Positions 44,347-55,685 of a stretch of DNA of 64,000 nt are shown here, piece after piece (position 1 is the stretch's first letter; each line of letters begins with the position of its first letter). The DNA is from Pseudevernia furfuracea (taxonomy: Eukaryota; Ascomycota; Lecanoromycetes; Lecanorales; Parmeliaceae). The position numbers and the translations under genes were made by a program. The notes below the pieces were generated by a model. The model was given only the letters and a program-made list of their open reading frames with translations. It made no database searches and had not been told where the DNA came from. The stretch spans positions 310,001 to 374,000 of the forward strand of contig JAIUPT010000039.1 in assembly GCA_022315425.1 (NCBI GenBank). Reading direction: 5' to 3'.

Positions 44347-44793
44347 CTACCTGCGTCGGACTCCTGAATTCATGTACACATTTCGTGAGATGTCTGATCG
44401 CATCAAATCTACCGTCCAGCCCATCTTCGCCTCGGGCTCCTCGTGGGTATTGCTGGGGGTGGGCGGAGGTTGCGGTTGCTGCCTTTGTCCTTGATTCGCC
44501 GTTTGTGACGGTTTGATGCGTTGCAAGCGCTGCTGCTGCCGCTTCCTTTCTGACCATGCTGTTGCCGGCGCCTCTTCAGTCTCCCGATCTGCCGCGTGTA
44601 GAAGCATCCGGCACGGCGTTGTCTTGCCGTTTAATAGAGCGAGCGAAGCCACTCTAGGCAGTGCGCCGTCTCAGCCTCGCGTTCCGACATCTGACGTTAA
44701 TGTGAGTGGGGCGGTCGTCAATGAAGGCGGCAAGGCGGCGATTTTGCTTGCTTCAAGTCTCGAGCCGATGAGGCAGACGGAGAGGGCATAGGA
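44347..44793 (-). pseudogene. Candidate ORF broken by one in-frame TGA
   Basis: One minus-strand frame is open from 44793 to the stop at 44347-44349, apart from TGA at 44673-44671. Before it the frame reads SRLEASKIAALPPSLTTAPL and TLTSDVGTRG; after it DGALPRVASLALLNGK, RMLLHAADRETEEAPATAW, a Gln-rich run, and a C-terminal MGWTVDLMRSDISRNVYMN. Composition on both sides is alike, which suggests one ORF with a nonsense change (CGA to TGA would restore arginine). Alternatively the real product starts after the stop, at an ATG at 44607, giving an intact 86-residue protein. I do not recognise it. Confidence 0.3.
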
Positions 44794-44965
44794 TTAGAAC
44801 AGGGAAGGCGATCTGCGAGCCGACGGGCGAATTTTGGACAACGTTCGGGTCTTCTCGGGGAATCGCGAGCCCATTTATCAACGGAGACGCCAGGGGGTCT
44901 TGAACACGTAGAACCAGCATTTCATGGCCGTAGGCGGTCCTTTTGCAAAAAGGCACAGGTTGCCC

Positions 44966-45578
44966 TTACTCGGCCGATTGCTCGGATGATGATTTTCCCG
45001 TTTCCCATTGAGAATGGCTCGCGGCCGCTTTTTTCTCCTGGCGTAGCTGTAATCCGGAGCTCTCGGGCAAGCTTTTCGTCCATGAAATTGCCACCTTTTC
45101 TGCACCGGTGTGGTGCTGCGCTCTGACTTCTCTACCTTTGATAATCATAGGTAGATCTTTCCTGTGGATCACCACTTCCTTTGAAGGTCGTTCTAGTTTG
45201 CGACGGAGGACATGCTCCATCCACAAGAAAAGCAATTGGTGAAAAAAGGGTTCAGAACTGTTTGACAATCTAGAGGGCGAACCTATGAAGATGCTGCGTA
45301 TATGTTGCTGGGTGAGTTTAAGCTCTAGCCTTTTTATGATGCCCCATCTGAGCGCTGGGTAAATAGACTCTGTTGATTTCCTTAGTGGAAAGCAAAACAG
45401 GGGAAGTCTCTGGTGGAGAAAGTGTTTCCGGCATAGAACTCACGGACGATAGGGGTTCTAGCAGAGAGCTGAGTTCAGGCGTTGATTGATTTCTGCGATC
45501 TGGGGTCAACGGCTGCCGTGCAAATTTGGCCGTAGAACAGGGCGCACTTTTGGAGCTCGCGTCTTTGGCGGAATGCAT
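44966..45578 (-). CDS. Putative 178-residue protein, unrecognised
   Basis: Two exons, 45578-45444 and 45367-44966. The donor is GTGAGT and the 76-nt intron ends after a CTAAG branch point; both sides are phase 0 (LLEPLSS joined to SIYPALRWG). Exon 1 is Ser/Pro-rich (MHSAKDASSKSAP, then RNQSTPELSSLLEPLSS). Exon 2 gives a basic amphipathic region: GIIKRLELKLTQQHIRSIF, then PFFHQLLFLWMEHVLRRK and SKEVVIHRKDLPMIIKGRE, ending in a charged Ser-rich tail. There is no signal peptide or known domain. It is divergent from the DUF6594 gene, with 294 bases between starts. Further 3' exons are possible. Unspliced, exon 1 runs into TAA at 45318. Confidence 0.42.
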
Positions 45579-45872
45579 AGTGCTATGCTTGAACACAAGA
45601 CTCGCGTGGACTGGTGTTTCAGAAGGGCGGTCGATGACGGCTTGAGGACAGGCTTGATTCCTTACAGCGACTATGCCGGTGACCTGTTGTGCACCGCAAG
45701 CATTTCCAGGTCGTCAGAATCCAGGCTGTTGCGCTATGTTCCTGCTTCACAGCCTGATGCCGTGCAACCAATAAGAGCTGCAGCTGGCGGCCTGCCCCCT
45801 CCTCTAAAGCATGCCATCTCAATCTTCCGAACATTCTTAGATCGCCAATGATGTACACAACCCCATGAGAGA

Positions 45873-46856
45873 ATGTCCGGGCCCTTAGAAGACATCGAAC
45901 TCGCAGCCTCGGAAAAAGAGTACTCCAACGGCTTTGCATCAGTCGTAGCTTTCATCGGAAAAGGCGCGGATAATATATCGACTATATACCGGCGCTTTAA
46001 CCCCCTCGCAGCTCGAAATCTGCTGTACTTGCAAAGCAGGTTACAGAAACTAGAAGCCGTACAGGATGAAAACGATGACAAATGCCTTGGGACAAATGAC
46101 GAGGGTAGCAAGAGAGCCGCTACATCGTGGGAAGATTTCGAATCACTTGCTCAGGCGGGAGGGAGCGAGAAGGAGCGTATGGAGGTCGCGGGGGGGATAG
46201 AAAGGGCTTTGAAGACTTACCGTGAGTCGATAGACTAAATGGATGCGGTTCTTCAACGGTGTTTGATCAATGATTAGATGAAGCGCTCATGCTACACAGC
46301 CATGTTCAGGGGCTGAAACCACCAGCGGAGAACACACTTGGAGCTTTTCAGCAGTGGTTTGAACCCGAGCACCGAAGGACGAAACTGCGCCGTCACAGCA
46401 GCCATATGCTTGATGATCAAGGTGACGTGGTAGCTCTACGGGTTCCGGCAGATCGAGATCGCTTGACGAGAGTAGTGCAAGTTTACTTTTCATGGCTATT
46501 CATTGTTAGTCCGGACCCTCATTTTGCGCAGCTAGTATTTTCAGCTCTAACGAACAAGATAGACCGAAACACCCGATGGGCCAATCGCCTACATCTCCGA
46601 GCACAAGATTGCACGAGTCATCGCGGTCGTGAGCATTCTTCTGGCTGCTGTGCTGCTCGTAGGCGCAATCGTTGCACTCAACTACATGCATTCCCAGGAC
46701 TGGCGCATGGCACTCGTCGGCATTTTCACGGCCATGTTCGGTGGTAGCGTGGGCTTGCTTACCAGTGCGAGGAGAGCAGAAGTTCTTGCGGCCACGGCGG
46801 CCTATACTGCTGTGCTTGTCGTCTCTGTGAGTGGGAATCCACCGAATGGGAGCTGA
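45873..46856 (+). CDS. DUF6594 membrane protein
   Basis: Three exons, 45873-46221, 46278-46504 and 46563-46856, encode 289 residues. The conserved N-terminal part reads VVAFIGKGADNISTIYRRFN then LAARNLLYLQSRLQKLEA, the hallmark of the fungal DUF6594 family; residues about 130-190 include LGAFQQWFEP and DDQGDVVALRVPADRDRLTR. After the second intron ITETPDGPIAYISEHKIARV leads into two transmembrane helices (SILLAAVLLVGAIVALNY and a GIFTAMFGGSVGLL segment) and a third hydrophobic run. The second acceptor is GATAG|ACC; using the upstream AAG would create a stop. The family is expanded in Pezizomycotina and has no established function. It starts next to a divergent putative gene. Confidence 0.83.
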
Positions 46857-46983
46857 GTAGGACGAGCCCAAATCCTTGTCACGAAGAACTCCGTACGAAG
46901 ATTTCACATGCAGAGGAGGTGTGGTATATCAGTAATATTGGGAAGCACTGCTTCTTGCTACTCATATTGCTTCATCGCCATCC

Positions 46984-49550
46984 TCATTTCTGAGCCGTTA
47001 CTACACCTGCCTGGCCTGTAAATTTTGCCGAGTCAGCCTGGATTTTTGGAAACACAGGATACGGGTCGGATTGTCCTTACCTGCCTGCGCCATGATCCTC
47101 TTCTTGTACGCCTTCACATCCCCAGGAAACGGCTCCACGCTCCCATTATCACACACCCATAAACTCGAGCACACATTCTGCAACATCGTTACATCATGGC
47201 TAACCATCAGCACGCCTCCTTGGAACGCCCTCAGCGCACTCGAGAGCGCATCCATGGCCTCAATATCAAGATGATTGGACGGTTCGTCCAGAACAAGGAT
47301 ATGCGGATTCGTAAGACTCAAACACGCGAACGCAACTCGGGATTTCTGACCTCCGGACAGCAGAGCCATTTTCTGCAAGCCAGTCGTCCCTGTGATGCCG
47401 AAAGCTCCCAAGTGGCGTCGGTATTCCTCGTCCTGTTTACCGGGATAGTTCTTCGCCATGAAGCCGACGGCGCTGGCGTTCATGTCGAGGGCGTCGACGT
47501 GGTGCTGGGCGAAGAAGCCAACTCGCAGACGAGGGTTCTGGGATATGAGGCCGACAGAGGGCTCGAGTTGGCCGATGAGGAGTTTGAGGACGGTGGTTTT
47601 GCCTGCGCCGTTGGGGCCGACGATGCCGATGCGGGAATCGAGCTGGACGTCGAGGTCGATGTTCTTGAGAAGGGGTTTTTCGGGTGAGTAACCGAAGGAG
47701 ACGCCGGTCATCTGTATGATAGGTGGCGAGAGCTTCTCCACCTCGGGGAATTTGAAGTGGACTGTGTACTCGCTTTCTGGGGCTTCAAGTATGGGCATCT
47801 TCTCAAGCTTCTTGATCCGGGACTGGGCTTCCGAAGATTTGGCGGCATTGTAGCGGAACTTGTCGATGAAAGCTTGCAGATGGGCACGCTGGGCCATCTG
47901 GTTTTCATACTCGCGTTTGGCCGTCTTGCGGCGCTCCTCTTTGGTAGCGTAGAAGGAGTCGAAGTCGGCGCCTTTATAATAGTCGAGGCGTTCAGAGTGC
48001 TGGTGGATTATGTCGGTTGCTACTTCGTTCAAAAAGGCTCGGTCGTGGGAGACGACGAGGAGGGTGCTGGGGTAGGACTGGAGGTAGCTGGAGAGAAAAG
48101 TGATGGAGGGGACGTCCAACATGTTGGACGGTTCTGTGAGCTTTCAGCAAGCATCTTGGATGTCTTTTGGAAGGTGATCTACCGTCAAGGAGAAGCAGGT
48201 CTGGCTCGCAGAAGAGCGCTCTGGCCAATGCCAGTCTCATCCTCCAACCTCCGGAGAAGGTTCTCGTGGCATAGTGCTGCCTTTCTTCTGAGAAGCCTAG
48301 ACCTGCCAGTATGCTTGCAGCTCGAGACTCAGCCTTGTCCGACTCCATCTCAGAAAGCTTTGCGTGTATGTCACTGAGCGTAGTGTCTAGGCCCTCTCTA
48401 TGTCTGTCAAGCTTTTCGGCGTCTGTAGATGTGTCTGCCATGGACGACCGTTCAGCCTCCAGCTCAGAAAGCTGCTTGCTGATTTTCTGGTACTGGTTTA
48501 GCACACTTTCTGGTAGATTATGAAACGTCCGCTCCATACTTCCTGTTCACTCAAGAGATGCTTTCGCCATACATCGGCATCGAGGACTGCTTGCAGAGCA
48601 GGTGTGTCATCTCCAGTAATCTGTGATAGGGACAAACATTAGAACCCCTGTTAGGCAGCAAATCTACAAGTCTCAGGAGAAAAGGTACCTCTTGCTCAAC
48701 GTGAAGAATAGAGATATGGGTAGGGATAGCGAGTTCTCTGCGACTCAACGCTCGTAGCAAAGTACTCTTCCCGATACCATTCTGACCCACCAGACCATAA
48801 CGCCGGCCAAAGGCCATTGTTAGAGTGGTGTCGGTCAAAATTCGCTTTCCCCCAATCGAGACATCAACCCCGTCAACTTTGATATCTTTACTCTTTGCCT
48901 GGTCACCCCCTAGCTGTAGAGGATTGACTGCCATGAAGAATTCCTCATACGACTGGGCCTCATCTGGTTGATCCAGTAATCGAGATGCTTCATATTCGAC
49001 GTTTTTCATCACCTTTCGATCTTGCTTTGCCTGGATCTTTTGTTCTGCTTTCTGAAGCTTCTTTTTGTCCACTCGGGACTCTACTTTCCTGCTGTTGGCA
49101 GACTCTAGGTCGACTATTCCACCAGCCAGTCCCAAGGTAGAAGAGATATTACGTTGGGATCCGACCTGGATAGCTTGGTCGAGCTTCCGAGTCTTTGGGG
49201 CCATTTGCCTCCTCTCGGGGTCGACGCCATTTGCGGCATTGAGTTTTGAGATGAACTTGTCCACCAGATTATGGATGGAGGCAGCATTCTGATCTGAGAA
49301 GTCTCCGGATGCAGATACTAGTAAAGCAGTGATAGTTTCCGCGGCTTCATGCAGAGGTGATTGGGCGTTAGGGTCTGAGTCGACGTTGTACAGGGTGGAA
49401 GCATGGTTCAGATAGCCCTTTTGATGGCATCAGCATGCGATGTCCGTCTCTCCAATTCCATGTAGCATGGACAGCACTAACTGAAGCATACTCGGAGATG
49501 ACCTGATCTATTCCCGGAATATGCGCCTTAATTTCCGCTTCCATTTTCAT
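46984..49550 (-). CDS. GCN20: Gcn20, tandem-ATPase ABC-F protein of general amino acid control
   Basis: Six exons: 49550-49482, 49417-48689, 48620-48540, 48492-48183, 48133-47081 and 47015-46984, giving 757 residues, the family length. The N-terminal about 200 residues (HIPGIDQVISEYASGYLNHA) are the Gcn20 region that binds Gcn1. ABC1 has Walker A GQNGIGKST, signature FSGGWRMRLALARAL and Walker B LLLLDEPSNMLD (split by intron 4); ABC2 has GPNGAGKTT, LSGGQKSRVAFA and ILVLDEPSNHLD. There are no membrane segments, as expected. In yeast Gcn20 with Gcn1 on the ribosome promotes Gcn2 activation by uncharged tRNA. The 81-nt third exon and the 32-nt last exon (ending GVVTAQK) escape simple ORF detection. 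The alternative start MEAEIK is two codons downstream. Confidence 0.92.
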
Positions 49551-52310
49551 TCGCCGGTGAGTGGTGGAAGGTGTTGGTAAGTTTGTCCGATGGAATTGAT
49601 GGAAGAAGCTTGTGGCGGCTGCACTATGACAGCCGTTGGCGAGTGGCGACAACCCTCCTTTTTAAACGCCAAGAGGAAGGGAGGAAGTCACACATGAAAT
49701 ATTGTTAAAAATAATATTAATAATCAGTCCCATCATCCCAGTTCCACACACGGCAGCGAAATGAAGCAATAATATCAAATTTACTTATTTACTTATATAC
49801 TTTTATCCCTTCAGCTTTCTTCAGGGGGTCACGTATTGTGGACTGGACAGGATTTAAAGGTAGCTGTTTCGGGACTAAGGTCAAATAGTGGCTGATATAA
49901 TCATAAGATTGATATCCAATGAACACGTCGCTGTCAAATAATATTATCATGGTGAGATTGTCGCGTGGAGAAAGACGCTTTTCCAAAGTTCAAATGCACG
50001 CGATCGCTAATCAGCCAATCAAAAAGATTCCCAAGAGATGACGGTGATGCATGCTGGAGATGCATCTTCGATGGCATCATACATAATACAAGGTCTCGAC
50101 CACGCGTTTTTAATGTTAATATAATTATTATTGTCATTCGATCTGCTGGCGATCATTTGGTACGGTACTACATCCCAAGGCTGGATCCCTTTCAATGCAC
50201 AATGTATATTGTATTGTGTAAATGATTAGTATTCTTCGAATATATCTCTCAGCGCCGTTGCCTCGGCTGCTCTACTATTCATCTTGGATAATATTAAATT
50301 GGATCCAGAATACGGTAACAGAAAGAATTTCGGTAAGGTACTTATAAGTATCATTGCCAAGACATTGCGCCTCTCGGTCCTGATGGCCGCGAATCATTAA
50401 GTACAGTACATCCAGGTCTCCTGCCGCTACAAAATCCTGGAATTGCTGGGAGATCGACCGTTGGCTGCATGCTCTTGGCCCCACTCATTCTGACCCATTT
50501 CTGGTTCAGGCAATGACCCAATCTCTTCGGGGTACAGCGTGCAACGCCAATCGACCCAAATGGCATCGGCCTCGCGGGCCAGAGCGAGCTCTGACAAAGC
50601 GTCGGGCCTCTCAGAGCTCAGGGCAGCCAAGGGCTCAGACGATCTGCTGTTCATACTTCATAAGGATGAAACCTGCCCGCTAACTACTCGTCTTACAGTT
50701 ACGCCGTCACAAAATAAGGCCAACATCGTACTTGCTGCAGTGAGCAAATCGTGCAAATCTTGCAGCTCACGGCCGTGATTTGATAGGATCCAGCGGTCAA
50801 ATCTTGCCTCGTAGTAATTCCGTAGTCTCTCTGCAATTTTACCCCGCCATGCTTGCCGGGCAAATAATCGTCAAGGAAAATCTTTGGTTACAGATGGCTT
50901 ACAGATCTGAGACCGGACGGGCATGGTACGGAGTGGGACCTGTGTGCCTGATTGCCTTTTCTTAAGCGACCAACAGGCCCTGCAGCAGTGCAGTCCGCGA
51001 AGGCTAACGCACAACTTCTCAACCCCCAACCTGGTCTCGGCTTCCCTGAAAGTCCCTCGATCGCTCCTGATTGGACATGTCGAATGTTCATCAGGATTCT
51101 CATTCGCTTTCCCCTCTACCAGAAAGGTGCCGCGCAGCTGAAGCGGCATTATTCCTGTTGTCATCCTTTAGAGGCGGTACGCCTAGGTCAACCCCTGGTC
51201 TGGTGCAGTCTGGGCTGAGGTTTTGGGTTAGCAAAAGGGCGTAAGGAGTCCCCGACGAAAAGTATCCTTTTAAATGATTCCTCGTATCCTTCGAATCCTA
51301 ACCGCTTATTCCCCTTCTTCATCCAAGGCACGCCGTTTCCGAATCCCAGGTACGGTACCTTATTACTGAAGCCAAATCATATCATTATATAAGCTGCGCG
51401 TATGGACATGGACATGGGCGGGAGGGTGGAGGAGGGAAACTCGCAACAATTGCACGGTTTAGGCTCAGTCTACCTCAATGAGTATCAGATTTACACGCCT
51501 ATCCGAAGGAATGATACAGCGCCGCCTACCTCATTGGCAAGATGTGGGGCATGGCAAGAAAACGGGTACAGACATGAGGGTGTGCTGTCAAAAGTTACCT
51601 TGACCTTCTTTTCGCTCCGACAATAATTAAGAATGATGGGAAGAATAAATAAGAATGTAGTAATAGACTTGCAGTAGACTTTAACGCACGAAATTCGTAG
51701 ACATGGTGATTGGGTGTGTCGAAAATGTTTACTTACCGGGATCTTCGTTACGCATTTCGTGGGCTGAATGTTCCAAAGCCTGAACACAAGGAACCAACAA
51801 CTCCACATACCATATTCCCCATCCCATCGACACTCCATTATTTTCCTGTAGCAAGGCGGGCTTGAACAATTGATCCTGTGGATGAGTACTCGAGTCTGCT
51901 TGTCTCTCAATTAATTCTCCTGCTAAACTTATACTACTTTCATTGACTTTCAACACGCCCAAGTCCAACACCCTAACTTTCATTCATACGCCCTCCCACC
52001 CACACCAATTCTGAATGATTTTACAATCCACAGCACCCTCAATTACCTTCTCGAGCTTCTAATGTGCTAAGGCGTACATTTCATGGTCGCTGTAGACGTC
52101 GGCGAACGTCGGTGATGGAGACAGTCCCATCGGTATTGCTTTCTACCCCGTCGTGTGCCTTTTCACCTCTGCAAAGTCTCGAGGCTCTTCGCCCAAATCC
52201 TTGCTCGCTCTGCTCAAATATGTAGAATATGGTCTTTGAAAATACACAATCACTCGTTTGCGCTCAACAGCTAATCTGATGTCTATCAACAGCTGTGTGC
52301 AACGGGTACT
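49551..52310. other. 2.7-kb intergenic stretch, partly AT-rich
   Basis: No supported gene. Bases 49690-49800 and 50100-50240 are AT-rich with ATTATT/AATAAT words. A 75-codon minus frame at 50427-50654 (see findings) has protein-like composition but no partner exons. The final 900 bases are pyrimidine-rich and probably contain the promoter, and possibly a 5' exon, of the gene at 52311. Confidence 0.45.
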
Positions 52311-55300
52311 GTGGGCGTCGCAGCTGTCGGTTTTGCTTTTGGCCATCCACAACATTCGCCCGCCACCAGACCGACGTCAAATAAGAGGAGAACTATATCT
52401 AGAGCTGGCTTGGATGCCTTTGAGCCCCTTTCCAACATGCCAACAACACCATCAGCGCTGCCTCAGACCACCTCTGCTCCAACCTCAAGACTTCGAAAGC
52501 GAACTTCTCTTGGTCGGCCTTTAACGTCGTCAAGTAATCTAAGAGGCGGAGCGAGAACGGTTGGCTCGACACCCTACACTAAGGTTGATGCCGAATTTGG
52601 GAGTGGGGAGGCAGGGCATGCTTTGGTGCAAGAGTCTGAGCTCCCCACAGGCCATGGACAATTCGCGTTCGAGTTCAAAGGTTCGGAGAACGCTCCTCCT
52701 CCAAATTGGCTCAGGCGCATCTCAAGATCATCTCTCAAAAGTGGAAGTCCCACGCCCACCCCTCGGCCGCGCTCGCCGTCCATGTCCTACTCCAATGGTT
52801 CGACAGCACCGATTTTACCTAGCTTTGGTGAACCATTGGCTGGCACATCATCACGAAACAAGCTAGTGAAACGAAGCTCTTCACAAAGGGCTCTACAAGG
52901 TTTCGATGGAAATGCGTTACATTCTACGCTTCGCAGGCCGGCCACTAGCCATCAAAGATCTGCTACACTCCAGCAGCAGTTTCTACAGGATCAAGAGACT
53001 CGTCGACCGTCTTTGGGCGCTTCATCCATGTTGCTCAACGATCTTTCCGAGGATCATCATTCATACGACGAGTCGTCGCAACGGTGGCAACCCTTCTTCA
53101 AGCCCCAACTTCCAGGAACAATCAAAGATGGTTCTTCACGGAAACGCAGTGCAAATGGAATGCTGAACCGGAGTGACACGCCTAAGAATATCGTTCCAAG
53201 CATCACGGAATTGCCTACTCTACTCTTGGCGACATCCATCAGTTCACGATCTTCAAACGAAGCCACTAATGGCCGTGCGTCGAATATCTCCGCTCTTAGC
53301 AGACCCTTCACTCCTGTCGGATTGAATGACTTCACGCCTCCTGCAGTCGATCTCACCAAAGCTGATGTCGATGCTACTCCCGAGCTCAAGCAAAGAAATT
53401 CATTTTCCTTAAGTGAAATGTTTTCGTCACCATCGCCCTCGACGTGGATGCCCCGCTTAGGCAGCCTCAGAAGAGGTAAAGGCTCCAGCAGGAACACCGC
53501 CAACAGGAGGGTCGTCTCTGCCCCACAGGCCTCCCAAAGTCCGATAGGCGCCCCATTCATTCCGGTCCAGGGAAGCGTGGGAAGGCCACCCACGCCCACG
53601 AGCCGCCACTTCATGGAGAGCCAGACAAGTCCTTCCGGTGCGCGCTCACGTTTTACCGGTGTCCAGCAGAGAGGTTCATCTTCTCCGCTTCCGCCACTGA
53701 ACCGTTTGTCCGCTTTCGAGGTTAATCTTCCAGGCACCATTCCGTCGTATTCCACAACTCCGCAGCCAGAGGACCCGACTTCCCCACGCGTCCCATCTGG
53801 GCATTCTTCTCTATCAAATTCATATCCCATGGGCCAAGCTATAGCTAAGACTAGGACTCACCGTTATTCATCTAATCCCTCAGAGCATGGCTCAACTCTT
53901 CTAGGATCGGACAACGAAAACAGCCGTCTGATGTCAGGCGATGAAGACGATATGGATTCTCGAAGCGGCACTATGTATGACTCTACGAGAACGGGTGCGA
54001 CAGGTAGCAGTCATTCTGGCGTACGGAGGCCTCCTATCGATAGGATATTCGACGAGTCCTTCCTTCCAGAACTGCCTTCCAAGGACAAATTGATAGCATT
54101 ACAAGATCTGCTGGGACACGAATCATTCGCTCAAACCGATCAGAGGGACCATCATGCTGAGGAGGAGCAAAGTTTATCGACGCCCGTTCAAGATACCGCT
54201 CTATGCAAGGACGATGATAGCTCCACTCCCATGCATGAAACCAGCAATGTTTCTCCTGACATTGCTCCATCTCCGCCCATCGCTCAGACGGAGCTCAGAA
54301 CGTCAGATCCTTCTGCTCGAGAAATGGAGATCGATCAAGAAGACGAGTTGTGGTCTTTTGATCCAACGAATGACTTGCATAGAGCGGGTACCGGTGCAAG
54401 TATCCCTTCACCAAGCAAAGGAGGTAATCCCTCGTTGGCTAAGCCCGGTGGAGACTTCCGTCGGAGACGAGAGTCTCCACCTAACGAGAGACTGGAAATG
54501 CCCTCGAAGTCGAACATCTTTGAGTGGTCAGAACCTCCCACGACGGATAAAGACACTTTGGAAGGAGAATCGCCTCGGCCAAAAACGGTACATGGCAGAC
54601 AGGGCATAGATATGCGCGGAAGTCGTGCGAATGGACGTCGGGGTCCCAGTGCTTTGCATCTGCGGAGCCAAAGCGTCCCTGTCCCGAAAGACACAGGAAA
54701 TTATCGCAATGGCAATAATCCACCTAAGCTGCTGGGCAACAAGGGTCCTAGTGAGGATTGGGATGGCGATTTCGACTTTGACGAGCCTTCTCGTGCCCCT
54801 AAGCAAGCGACGACCAGCACCGAATATATGCATTCCAGCCTTTCTTCCGGTATGCTCGTTCCTCGCGCCATTTTAGAGAGACAAGCCAGCGTCCACGGGC
54901 AATTTGGCCAGGTCAAAGAGTTGACTCTGCTTGTGGAGGAGCTGAAGCGGCTTCAACAGCAAGCTAGCGGTCAGGGCATTATGGAGGGTCAATCTATAGA
55001 GCTATGGAAGGAGGCAGAGGGTATCATCAATCTCGCCACATTGGATGATGAGAAGGAGCTATTCCCGCCACGATCTCCTCACTCTCCGAGTTTTGACTTC
55101 GATCCGTTCGACGAAGACTCTCCTCGTAGTCGACGGAGATCAGGGCTCTCGCCTTCTAAAGAGGATCGGACGAGTTTAGTGGATGAATCTTCTGGTTCAC
55201 AGCTTTCGTCAAGACGCTCGTCAGAACTTGCAAAGCTCGAGACACCGCCGCCGACCTCCAGGCCGCGCAAAGAGTCGTCGGCCAAAGCCAAATCTGTCCT

Positions 55301-55685
55301 CGAGACTATCCATCAACAGCGCAGACATTATGAGCCGGAACTCCTTGACGCGAAGCTTGCTCAGAAGAAGCTTCCTTTCGACACCACCTCTCTTAAAGAT
55401 CTCGTCACAAGAGCCGGCGTTGTCACTCGGGCTCTAAAAGAAATAGTCCGCCGAGCTGAGAATGGTCCAGATACACCGCAATCTCGACCCAGCACACCTA
55501 AAGATCCGCCTTACACTCAGATGTTCCAACAAGCTCCTCACACACCTACGGTCTCCAAAAGTCCTCGCGTCACGCAGAGTCCTAGAAGCCCTAGAAGCCA
55601 AAGAGGCAGTCCTTTTCTAGGGGGAAGCATTGCTGGCAATGATAACGACATCAACGGACATATGAAAATCATGACAGTTGTCTGA
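52311..55685 (+). CDS. Large disordered Ser/Pro-rich protein
   Basis: One continuous frame of 1124 codons to TGA at 55683. The first in-frame ATG is at 52437, but the codons before it (ATRPTSNKRRTISRAGLDAF) look coding, so an upstream exon is likely and 52311 marks only the open frame. Most of the protein is Ser/Pro/Arg-rich with many SP/TP sites (SGSPTPTPRPRSPSM, then SPRVTQSPRSPRSQRGSP). Conserved-looking islands are RPPIDRIFDESFLPELPSKD, an acidic PSEDWDGDFDFDEPS, a helix VKELTLLVEELKRLQQQASG with ELWKEAEGIINLATLDDE, and near the C-terminus KLPFDTTSLKDLVTRAGVVT. No catalytic motif. Acidic-aromatic plus helical islands suggest a phosphoregulated scaffold, perhaps in cytokinesis or polarity; this is speculative. 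Confidence 0.75.
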   Translation: MGVAAVGFAFGHPQHSPATRPTSNKRRTISRAGLDAFEPLSNMPTTPSALPQTTSAPTSRLRKRTSLGRPLTSSSNLRGGARTVGSTPYTKVDAEFGSGEAGHALVQESELPTGHGQFAFEFKGSENAPPPNWLRRISRSSLKSGSPTPTPRPRSPSMSYSNGSTAPILPSFGEPLAGTSSRNKLVKRSSSQRALQGFDGNALHSTLRRPATSHQRSATLQQQFLQDQETRRPSLGASSMLLNDLSEDHHSYDESSQRWQPFFKPQLPGTIKDGSSRKRSANGMLNRSDTPKNIVPSITELPTLLLATSISSRSSNEATNGRASNISALSRPFTPVGLNDFTPPAVDLTKADVDATPELKQRNSFSLSEMFSSPSPSTWMPRLGSLRRGKGSSRNTANRRVVSAPQASQSPIGAPFIPVQGSVGRPPTPTSRHFMESQTSPSGARSRFTGVQQRGSSSPLPPLNRLSAFEVNLPGTIPSYSTTPQPEDPTSPRVPSGHSSLSNSYPMGQAIAKTRTHRYSSNPSEHGSTLLGSDNENSRLMSGDEDDMDSRSGTMYDSTRTGATGSSHSGVRRPPIDRIFDESFLPELPSKDKLIALQDLLGHESFAQTDQRDHHAEEEQSLSTPVQDTALCKDDDSSTPMHETSNVSPDIAPSPPIAQTELRTSDPSAREMEIDQEDELWSFDPTNDLHRAGTGASIPSPSKGGNPSLAKPGGDFRRRRESPPNERLEMPSKSNIFEWSEPPTTDKDTLEGESPRPKTVHGRQGIDMRGSRANGRRGPSALHLRSQSVPVPKDTGNYRNGNNPPKLLGNKGPSEDWDGDFDFDEPSRAPKQATTSTEYMHSSLSSGMLVPRAILERQASVHGQFGQVKELTLLVEELKRLQQQASGQGIMEGQSIELWKEAEGIINLATLDDEKELFPPRSPHSPSFDFDPFDEDSPRSRRRSGLSPSKEDRTSLVDESSGSQLSSRRSSELAKLETPPPTSRPRKESSAKAKSVLETIHQQRRHYEPELLDAKLAQKKLPFDTTSLKDLVTRAGVVTRALKEIVRRAENGPDTPQSRPSTPKDPPYTQMFQQAPHTPTVSKSPRVTQSPRSPRSQRGSPFLGGSIAGNDNDINGHMKIMTVV

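Noticed and set aside
49690..50250. AT-rich blocks as a possible origin or centromere-like element
   Set aside because: Only a few hundred bases and no recurrent consensus; ordinary AT-rich fungal intergenic DNA is sufficient.
53057..53830. 257-codon minus-strand ORF
   Set aside because: Shadow of the large Ser/Pro-rich gene on the plus strand, which has one 1124-codon frame over the whole region.
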